Assembly (NCBI GenBank): GCA_020346825.1
Contig: CP070791.1
Span: 290,039-296,186, forward strand
Reading direction: 5' to 3'
Origin: Candidatus Bathyarchaeota archaeon
GTDB taxonomy: Archaea; Thermoproteota; Bathyarchaeia; Bathyarchaeales; Bathyarchaeaceae
Length of the DNA: 6,148 nt
Position 1 is the stretch's first letter, and each line of letters begins with the position of its first letter. Of this stretch, positions 1 through 4,165 are shown in pieces. A program made the position numbers and the translations under genes. A model generated the notes under the pieces. The model had not been told where the DNA came from. It ran no database searches and was given only the letters and a program-made list of their open reading frames with translations.

Positions 1-1
1 C

Positions 2-244
2 AGAGGTTTCGGACTTTTCTTGGGCATCGAGTTTGTGAAAGACCAGGATACACTGGAACCATACACCAAATTGGCAGAACATGTGAAGAATCGGCTAAGA
101 GAGAATGGAATTTTGGTAGGAACTGATGGTCCTTACGAAAATGTGATCAAGATCAAGCCACCTATGTGCTTCAACAAAAGCAATGCGAAGCAATTGGTTG
201 AAGAATTAGGAATAGCGATCAATACGCGCCCCAACAACATCTAA
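2..244 (+). CDS. Class-III PLP-dependent aminotransferase, C-terminal fragment (5' end outside window)
   Basis: The open frame enters from the left edge and ends at TAA 242-244, giving about 80 C-terminal residues. It opens with RGFGLFLGIEFVKD, then has RLRENGILVGTDGPY and NVIKIKPPMCF. This succession is typical of the small C-terminal domain of class-III (ornithine/4-aminobutyrate/alanine-glyoxylate type) aminotransferases. The closest resemblance I recall is to the AGXT2 and phospho-lyase branch, where 'TDGP..NVIKIKPPMCF' is characteristic. The family uses pyridoxal phosphate in the cytoplasm; the PLP-binding lysine and most active-site residues lie upstream of the window, so the substrate cannot be named. 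A TTG at 20 is in frame but lies inside the conserved domain and is not a real start. The following 400 bp hold no gene, so this gene appears to be the end of its transcription unit. Confidence 0.9.
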   Translation, partial: RGFGLFLGIEFVKDQDTLEPYTKLAEHVKNRLRENGILVGTDGPYENVIKIKPPMCFNKSNAKQLVEELGIAINTRPNNI

Positions 245-261
245 AAGCATTAAAACGACTT

Positions 262-273
262 CACATGCATGCA
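262..273. repeat. Alternating purine-pyrimidine tract (CACATGCATGCA)
   Basis: Twelve bases alternate strictly between pyrimidine and purine, 18 bp after the aminotransferase stop codon. It belongs to the same class as the tracts at 1672-1685 and 5550-5562, which also contain ATGCATGC. Confidence 0.6.
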
Positions 274-418
274 AGAGGCTCCATGTACTGTTCAACTATT
301 TGAACGGCGTGTTCAAAAATATTGGATTAAATGGTACGGTTGCAATGACTAGCAGAAGTTCTAGGTGTGTACCATGGAAGCTAGAAAAGTTGGCTCCTAC
401 GGGATCGCCGGCATCACC

Positions 419-490
419 CGCGCGCGCATTCCCTATTTTTAGCATTACTTGGTTAGTGCGTTGTTTTCTCAAGAAACAAGAGCGCGCGCA
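419..490. repeat. Pair of self-complementary GCGCGCGC tracts flanking a small inverted repeat
   Basis: GCGCGCGC occurs at 420-427 and again at 482-489. Each copy is its own reverse complement, so the two can also pair with each other. Between them lies TTGTTT (461-466) with AAACAA (474-479), a 6-bp stem with a 7-nt loop. The second tract leads directly into AAACGTTTTTT (490-500). A similar pair with slightly shorter spacing is at 5447-5454 and 5498-5505. The structure could form a transcript hairpin, a cruciform or Z-form DNA; its function is unknown. Confidence 0.6.
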
Positions 491-494
491 AACG

Positions 495-500
495 TTTTTT
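495..500 (+). terminator. Possible T-run terminator
   Basis: Six consecutive T residues follow the GCGCGCGC tract and AAACG. Archaeal intrinsic termination depends mainly on T-rich runs in the non-template strand. This one lies about 250 nt after the aminotransferase stop, so the assignment is weak. Confidence 0.2.
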
Positions 501-521
501 GGCTGGCGCAGATTCTGACAG

Positions 522-529
522 ATATTTAA
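522..529 (+). promoter_or_regulatory. Weak TATA-like element upstream of the glycosyltransferase
   Basis: ATATTTAA is the best TATA-like octamer in the gap. A transcription start about 25 nt downstream would fall near 550, leaving a leader of roughly 100 nt before the TTG start. No clear BRE precedes it, so this is a guess from position and AT content. Confidence 0.25.
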
Positions 530-644
530 GTGTGCAAAAATATTGTTTCATAGAGAAAAGAGTTGGGAAAATCCGTTCGGGAACGGTGGGAGAAATATCA
601 TAGAAGAGGTGACACTCACAAGGGCAAATTGATAATGGTCCATC

Positions 645-650
645 GAGGGG
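645..650 (+). promoter_or_regulatory. Ribosome-binding site GAGGGG for the glycosyltransferase
   Basis: GAGGGG lies just before two consecutive TTG codons at 654 and 657. The spacing is 3 nt to the first and 6 nt to the second, so the second TTG may be the true start. It supports initiation here rather than at the internal ATG codons, which fall within the conserved domain. Confidence 0.6.
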
Positions 651-653
651 TAA

Positions 654-1646
654 TTGTTGTTAGAGATTGAAGATAATGAGACACGAGGAAAATTGCCGAT
701 ATATAAAGTGGGTGACAGAATATCCGGACCCTCGGAAGAGAAGGCTGTTGAGACTAGACGTTCTGCACCAAAAATTGCCATTGTAATTCCTACGTTGAAT
801 GAACATAAGGCCGTGGGCAACGTGCTGGATGGGGTAAAAAACGTTATGGATGGATATGAATATCGAATGTTGGTTGTGGACGGGCACTCCGTCGATGGCA
901 CAGATGATATTGCTAGAGAGAAGGGCGCCGAAGTCATTTATCAGCGAGGTAAGGGTTATGGAGAAGCTTTGAAAACTGGTTTCTTTCATGCTAGAAAATG
1001 GTTAGATGCTGGAGTGATTGTGATGATAGATGCCGACCTTTCCTATGACCCCAAAGATATACCTGAATTGTTAGCACCTATCTTAAAGGATGAAGCTGAC
1101 CTGGTGGTGGGTAACAGGTTTGCGGGTATGCAGAAGGGAGCAATGCCTTTTGTCAACAGGATTGGAAATAAGTTGCTTTCTTTGTTTGCCAAGGTTACTT
1201 TGAGACTTAACATATATGATACTCAAAGTGGCATAAGGGCCTTCAAGTCTAAGCTTCTGGACAGTATGAATCTGGTAGCTAGGGGTATGCCGTTTGCGAT
1301 CGAGATGTTGACGGAGGCCCTCAGCTCCGATGCCAGAATACATGAAACGCCTGTAAGTTATAGGCCAAGAGTGGGAAAGACAAAGCTTAGCCCCATAAAA
1401 GATGGAGGCAGAATACTTGGAATCACTTTGAGGTTGATGTTTGATACTCAACCTCTCCTCTTTTTTGGAAGCATAGGAATAGTTTTGGGGATGGTAGGTT
1501 TATTTCTGCATGCAGTTACTCTTCCCACTGTAGTGTATCAGTATTTATTCATGATTGGAGCGATTCAGTTCTTTACGCTCGGTCTTGTAATAGCCATGAT
1601 CAAAAGACTTGGAAGATCGCGCACGCGAAAATCGTGGAAGAGTTGA
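654..1646 (+). CDS. GT2 glycosyltransferase with two C-terminal membrane helices (dolichyl-phosphate sugar synthase-like)
   Basis: This 330-residue protein has a GT-A fold catalytic domain at about 40-245. IAIVIPTLNE (41-50) opens the nucleotide-binding core. VVDGHSVDGTDD (74-85) is the second conserved strand-loop, and DAD (126-128) is the expected metal and nucleotide-sugar site. QSG in DTQSGIRAF (191-193) is the late GT2 motif typical of DPM1/GtrB/AglJ-like enzymes. Two hydrophobic segments at about 268-289 and 295-315 anchor it in the membrane, and a basic tail (KRLGRSRTRK) follows. Family members usually transfer a sugar from a nucleotide donor to a polyprenyl or dolichyl phosphate on the cytoplasmic face, for N-glycans or surface polysaccharide. 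The donor sugar cannot be read from the sequence. Residues 1-40 are a charged extension without recognisable motif. The start is TTG behind GAGGGG; TTG 657 is equally possible. A 57-bp gap separates it from the next possible ORF. Confidence 0.93.
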   Translation: MLLEIEDNETRGKLPIYKVGDRISGPSEEKAVETRRSAPKIAIVIPTLNEHKAVGNVLDGVKNVMDGYEYRMLVVDGHSVDGTDDIAREKGAEVIYQRGKGYGEALKTGFFHARKWLDAGVIVMIDADLSYDPKDIPELLAPILKDEADLVVGNRFAGMQKGAMPFVNRIGNKLLSLFAKVTLRLNIYDTQSGIRAFKSKLLDSMNLVARGMPFAIEMLTEALSSDARIHETPVSYRPRVGKTKLSPIKDGGRILGITLRLMFDTQPLLFFGSIGIVLGMVGLFLHAVTLPTVVYQYLFMIGAIQFFTLGLVIAMIKRLGRSRTRKSWKS

Positions 1647-1671
1647 GTAGAACTTGAGATTATAGAACATA

Positions 1672-1722
1672 ATGCATGCACGCGCCCTTCCTTCTAAATT
1701 CGCATGTTTGTGTGTGCGTACG
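1672..1722. repeat. Two 14-nt alternating purine-pyrimidine tracts
   Basis: ATGCATGCACGCGC at 1672-1685 and TGTGTGTGCGTACG at 1709-1722 alternate strictly, separated by a pyrimidine-rich stretch. They begin 25 bp after the glycosyltransferase stop codon. The second overlaps the start of the possible 34-aa ORF at 1704. They are two of the longest such tracts in the window. Confidence 0.6.
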
Positions 1723-1808
1723 GGTTAGACGTTTCTCCTGAGAAACTGCAAAAGTTTTTAGCCAACGCTTTAGATGCAATAACTAACTTCTTGACGAAGG
1801 TTGTGTAG
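1704..1808 (+). CDS. Possible 34-aa ORF upstream of and in frame with the small membrane protein
   Basis: ATG 1704 opens a frame that ends at TAG 1806-1808. The product has an amphipathic-looking centre, with SPEKLQKFLANALDAITNFL at residues 11-30. An in-frame TAA at 1695 limits any upstream extension; GTG 1710 is an alternative start. The stop codon forms the first three bases of TAGGAG, the ribosome-binding site of the next ORF, and both ORFs are in the same frame. That fits translational coupling of a small upstream ORF, or a single ancestral frame interrupted by one amber codon. No ribosome-binding site precedes 1704, and the first codons overlap an alternating tract, so the N-terminus is doubtful. 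I recognise no family. Confidence 0.35.
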   Translation: MFVCAYGLDVSPEKLQKFLANALDAITNFLTKVV

Positions 1809-1811
1809 GAG
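1806..1811 (+). promoter_or_regulatory. Ribosome-binding site TAGGAG fixing the TTG start at 1821
   Basis: TAGGAG ends 9 nt before TTG 1821, a normal archaeal spacing. It contains the stop codon of the preceding 34-aa frame. It favours TTG 1821 over ATG 1830, from which it lies 18 nt away. Confidence 0.6.
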
Positions 1812-1820
1812 TCTGCTAGA

Positions 1821-2081
1821 TTGAGCGAGATGGGAGCATTGAAGAAAATGAACCCAGTAATTGTGGTCCTCATCGTAGTCGCCATAATTGTCTCGAATCT
1901 GGTGCTGACTTCTTCTATGGCTTTTGAACATAAAGTCATGCTCTTCGCTTTATCGCTTGCCATAGTTATAGCGGCTGTAGCCTACGAAGCGTACAGGATA
2001 GGGAAAGAAGAAGAGTCGGAAAAGGAAGCGCTGCATAGAAAACTCTTCGGCAAACCAAGAAACACAAAGAAGGAATCATAA
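1821..2081 (+). CDS. Small two-helix membrane protein of unknown function
   Basis: This 86-residue protein has two strongly hydrophobic segments, at about 12-30 (PVIVVLIVVAIIVSNLVL) and 38-57 (HKVMLFALSLAIVIAAVAYE). A short polar turn containing a glutamate and a histidine joins them. The C-terminal 27 residues are highly charged (KEEESEKEALHRK, then a basic end) and probably cytoplasmic. A hairpin with both ends in the cytoplasm is the simplest topology, by the positive-inside rule (KK at 8-9 and the basic tail). There is no catalytic motif and I do not recognise the family. Start TTG 1821 is chosen for the TAGGAG site 9 nt upstream. The stop TAA 2079-2081 directly abuts an ATG at 2082. It could be an accessory subunit of a membrane complex, but nothing nearby identifies one. 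Confidence 0.75.
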   Translation: MSEMGALKKMNPVIVVLIVVAIIVSNLVLTSSMAFEHKVMLFALSLAIVIAAVAYEAYRIGKEEESEKEALHRKLFGKPRNTKKES

Positions 2082-2141
2082 ATGAATGAACTACAAACCT
2101 GCAAAGCATGTGGAACGAAAACATGCATTCGGGTAGCTTGA
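2082..2141 (+). CDS. Possible 19-aa cysteine microprotein or zinc-knuckle remnant
   Basis: ATG 2082 follows the membrane-protein stop codon with no gap, and the frame ends at TGA 2139-2141. The product contains TCKACGTKTC, a CxxC pair plus a third cysteine, resembling half of a zinc ribbon. There is no separate ribosome-binding site, so expression would depend on reinitiation after the upstream TAA. It may be a real microprotein, the remnant of a zinc-ribbon gene, or chance. Confidence 0.2.
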   Translation: MNELQTCKACGTKTCIRVA

Positions 2142-2205
2142 AACACAGTAAGCAACCTTGACCAACTATTCTTTCAAGTTGCATAGAAGATTGGTTCTCA
2201 AGATT

Positions 2206-2219
2206 TATGCGCGCGCATA
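2206..2219. repeat. Palindromic alternating tract around ATGCGCGCGCAT
   Basis: Fourteen bases alternate strictly, and the central 12 (2207-2218) form a perfect palindrome containing GCGCGCGC. It lies 125 bp after the small membrane-protein gene and about 250 bp before the exported-protein start. Confidence 0.65.
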
Positions 2220-2285
2220 GCTGATCGTATCTTTGAAGCGGTCTGTAGAAAGACGAAATCTAGACCTACTTGGAGATAGCCCAGA

Positions 2286-2302
2286 TTTTCCTTTTTTCCT
2301 TT
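2286..2302 (+). terminator. Pyrimidine-rich run, possible terminator
   Basis: TTTTCCTTTTTTCCTTT is a 17-nt pyrimidine tract about 200 nt after the membrane-protein stop. T-rich runs of this kind act as archaeal intrinsic terminators. No strong hairpin precedes it, which is normal for archaea. Confidence 0.35.
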
Positions 2303-2373
2303 GACAGGATGCAGTATGTAGAGCTCGTTAAGAAATCATGTCAAATTGGATTGCGCGAGCAAAGCAAGTGTAG

Positions 2374-2381
2374 TTAAATTC
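2374..2381 (+). promoter_or_regulatory. TATA-like element upstream of the exported protein
   Basis: TTAAATTC lies where a start of transcription about 26 nt downstream would fall near 2403. That would leave a leader of about 60 nt before the preferred TTG 2467, or an almost leaderless mRNA if ATG 2407 were used. The overlapping 10-mer AAATTCTTAT (2376-2385) recurs at 4118-4127, upstream of the GTPase start. Confidence 0.3.
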
Positions 2382-2450
2382 TTATGGCTGGCACAAATTA
2401 CGATGTATGCATCCACGGGACGAAATCCTTTCTTGCCCAGCAATTAAGAA

Positions 2451-2458
2451 AGGTAGGA
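2451..2458 (+). promoter_or_regulatory. Ribosome-binding site AGGTAGGA supporting TTG 2467
   Basis: AGGTAGGA ends 8 nt before TTG 2467, whereas the in-frame ATG 2407 has no purine-rich site upstream. Starting at 2467 also places a short basic segment directly before the membrane helix, the normal form of a signal anchor. Confidence 0.5.
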
Positions 2459-2466
2459 CCTCAAAT

Positions 2467-3711
2467 TTGAGTTCAGCACGGTTGCCAATTTCTAAATTGA
2501 AAGGGATTTTCCTCTTTTCAATACTTATTCTCTTAGTGCTGGCTATGATATTCTTTCTCCCGAGAGATCCGGAAAATGGAAGAACAGATCCAGCCAAACC
2601 TTATTTGGGAGTTTCTTTCTGCGGTAACACAACTGCCGAAGCCAAAATGCTAATTGATAAAACCAAAGACTACACCAATCTGTTTGTGTTGCAATCGGGT
2701 CCACTTAGCAAGAATGAAACAGGTATAAATCTGATCTGTGATTATGCAGTTGACTCTGGTCTAGATTTCATCGTTTTTTTGGGCTGGTTTGACTTTGAGC
2801 ATCCATGGCAAATTCCATGGCTCGACTTCGCAAAAAATCGATGGGGTGACAGATTCTTGGGCCTCTACTTATATGACGAGCCAGGTGGAATTCAATTAGA
2901 TTATAACTGGACAAGACTTTTTCAAAGAATTAGAGGATTTTATCCCTCTTTTTATGAATCAATCGCTCCTTACGTAGGAGGAGATGTCAATGAGACTGTG
3001 GTTCGAGATTATGAAGAAGCCAAAAGAGGGTATCTTGATTATATTGTTAACCAGATACAAGTTGGTGAGCTGATTAACCGTTCGATTACGGCTTTTACCT
3101 CTGATTATGCCTTGTATTGGTTTGATTATCTTGCAGGTTATGACACAGTCTTTGTTGAGCTGGGATGGAATCATAGTACGCCAAAACATATCGGCCTGTG
3201 CAGAGGCGCAGCGACCGCTCAACAGAAAGACTGGGGCACCATCATCGTATGGAATGCCCTAGATCCCGAAAACGACAAGAAAGGAGCCTACAAGACCGGA
3301 GAAGAAATGCTTCAGGACCTGCTAGTTGCCTATGAAACCGGAGCAAAGTACATGATAATATTCAACTATCCAACAGACCCTCCAGGCAATCCATACGGCA
3401 TCCTAACGGAAGAACACTTCACAGCTCTGCAACAATTCTGGAGTTACATCCAGCAAAACCCAGAAGAGAATGGAAAAACAGAAGCCCAAGCAGCTTTGGT
3501 TCTTCCAAAAAACTACGGTTGGGGCATGCGGCACCCAGACGATAGAATATGGGGATATTGGGGTCCCGACGAGATATCACCTCAAATCTGGGAGTTGTCT
3601 CTAAAACTACTTGATCGCTACGGTTTGGCCTTAGACATTGTTTATGATGATCCGAACTTTCCAATCGAGGACATCTACCAAGACATCTATTATTGGAACT
3701 ACACGGGATAG
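2467..3711 (+). CDS. Exported, membrane-anchored glycoside-hydrolase-like protein (TIM-barrel type, family unassigned)
   Basis: The product has 414 residues from TTG 2467 (434 from ATG 2407). An N-terminal helix at about 11-32 (IFLFSILILLVLAMIFF, basic residues before it) makes a signal anchor, so the rest lies outside the cell. Residues about 45-330 alternate strand-like and helical segments like a (beta/alpha)8 barrel: YLGVSFCG, YTNLFVLQSG, LDFIVFLGWFDF, FLGLYLYDEPGG, YDTVFVELGWN, GTIIVWNA, AKYMIIFNYP. E138 in YDEPGG and E231 in VELGWN lie at strand ends and are candidate acid/base and nucleophile, by analogy with clan-A hydrolases. A C-terminal segment, AALVLPKNYGWG (about 342-353) to ALDIVYDDP (about 388-396), resembles the Rossmann-like domain that follows the barrel in GH42-like enzymes. 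Seven NxS/T sequons are present. I recall similar hypothetical proteins in Bathyarchaeia. The substrate is unknown and hydrolase activity is inferred. Codon usage changes abruptly near 3180. Confidence 0.8.
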   Translation: MSSARLPISKLKGIFLFSILILLVLAMIFFLPRDPENGRTDPAKPYLGVSFCGNTTAEAKMLIDKTKDYTNLFVLQSGPLSKNETGINLICDYAVDSGLDFIVFLGWFDFEHPWQIPWLDFAKNRWGDRFLGLYLYDEPGGIQLDYNWTRLFQRIRGFYPSFYESIAPYVGGDVNETVVRDYEEAKRGYLDYIVNQIQVGELINRSITAFTSDYALYWFDYLAGYDTVFVELGWNHSTPKHIGLCRGAATAQQKDWGTIIVWNALDPENDKKGAYKTGEEMLQDLLVAYETGAKYMIIFNYPTDPPGNPYGILTEEHFTALQQFWSYIQQNPEENGKTEAQAALVLPKNYGWGMRHPDDRIWGYWGPDEISPQIWELSLKLLDRYGLALDIVYDDPNFPIEDIYQDIYYWNYTG

Positions 3712-3740
3712 CGTGCACGGGACGTCGAATGGGTTGCAAG

Positions 3741-3749
3741 TTTTCTTTT
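3741..3749 (+). terminator. T-rich run after the exported-protein gene
   Basis: TTTTCTTTT lies 29 nt after the TAG stop codon, a typical position and composition for an archaeal terminator. Confidence 0.4.
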
Positions 3750-3898
3750 AGACCAGAATACGAAATGGGTGAAGAGAACAAGAATGAATCTTGGGATGTC
3801 GACACTAAACTGGATGATCGATGGAGACAAAATCTCCAGAGCAAAGAAAAAATAGATGTGCACAACGTTTATCTGACGCTTTGACTATTAGTAATATT

Positions 3899-3926
3899 GG
3901 GAGAGGGAAAAAGCATAAAATCTCCC
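3899..3926 (+). repeat. Inverted repeat GGGAGA / TCTCCC
   Basis: A perfect 6-bp stem encloses a 16-nt A-rich loop; two further A-T pairs form outside if T3927 is bulged. No T-run follows, so it is not an obvious terminator. It may be a leader or regulatory structure about 240 nt upstream of the GTPase start, or chance. Confidence 0.35.
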
Positions 3927-4091
3927 TAAGCCTCAAAGATTTCAGATGCCGTCGTTGTAAAATCGAGGCAACCAATATCGTTTCAAGCTTACACGGACAC
4001 GCAATGTTTGCTCTGTATTCAAACCGCGCCAACGCGCGAAACTAGGTGCACAAGCATCAGAGCCGAAATCCCTCTCCCTCATCCCAAACGA

Positions 4092-4106
4092 ATACATATG
4101 TGTATG
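4092..4106. repeat. 15-nt alternating purine-pyrimidine tract (AT/GT type)
   Basis: ATACATATGTGTATG alternates strictly over 15 nt, the longest run I found. It sits 60-74 nt upstream of the preferred GTPase start. If translation began at GTG 4046 it would be coding, which is another reason to prefer the downstream start. Confidence 0.5.
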
Positions 4107-4152
4107 GTCAAAAAAAGAAATTCTTATCTTTCTTTCAGCAAATTACTCAATT

Positions 4153-4158
4153 GAGTGA
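4153..4158 (+). promoter_or_regulatory. Possible ribosome-binding site GAGTGA for the GTPase
   Basis: GAGTGA, one base short of the ideal GAGGTGA, ends 7 nt before TTG 4166. The alternative starts GTG 4046 and TTG 4151 lack any such site. Confidence 0.4.
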
Positions 4159-4165
4159 CGTTCAA

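Larger units (their letters stand above)
245..653. other. Gene-poor gap with two GC-alternating tracts
   Basis: I find no convincing gene in these 409 bp. An open frame at 300-518 has a TTG start, no ribosome-binding site and no recognisable motif. The gap holds alternating purine-pyrimidine tracts at 262-273, 419-429 and 482-490, a short inverted repeat at 461-479, a T-run at 495-500 and a weak TATA-like element at 522-529. It probably contains the terminator of the aminotransferase gene and the promoter of the glycosyltransferase gene. Confidence 0.6.
2142..2466. other. Gene-poor gap between the membrane protein and the exported protein
   Basis: I see no gene here beyond the possible N-terminal extension of the next CDS (2407-2466). 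The gap holds the palindromic alternating tract at 2206-2219, a pyrimidine run at 2286-2302 that may terminate upstream transcription, a TATA-like element at 2374-2381, and a 15-bp stretch at 2385-2399 that closely resembles 500-514. Confidence 0.6.
3712..4165. other. Gap between the exported protein and the GTPase; no convincing gene
   Basis: A frame at 3821-4045 (74 codons, one CxxC) has no ribosome-binding site and no recognisable fold. The frame of the GTPase continues upstream to GTG 4046 but looks non-conserved. Other contents are a T-rich run at 3741-3749, short alternating tracts at 3711-3719 and 3856-3864, an inverted repeat GGGAGA (3899-3904) with TCTCCC (3921-3926), and CG-alternating bits at 4025-4038. 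A 15-nt alternating tract lies at 4092-4106. Confidence 0.55.

Noticed and set aside
300..518. 72-codon + strand frame after the aminotransferase
   Set aside because: TTG start without ribosome-binding site, no recognisable motif, and it runs through a GCGCGCGC tract and an inverted repeat typical of the gaps.
1806..1808. In-frame TAG read as pyrrolysine
   Set aside because: The codon lies in a good ribosome-binding site for the next start, and TAG is the ordinary stop of two other genes in the window.
3419..3865. 148-codon minus-strand frame over the end of the exported-protein gene
   Set aside because: Antisense to a conserved domain, with no family resemblance and no promoter or ribosome-binding site.
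3821..4045. 74-codon + strand frame with one CxxC
   Set aside because: No ribosome-binding site, only one cysteine pair, composition like the surrounding gap, and ends amid CG-alternating sequence. It cannot be excluded but is not supported.
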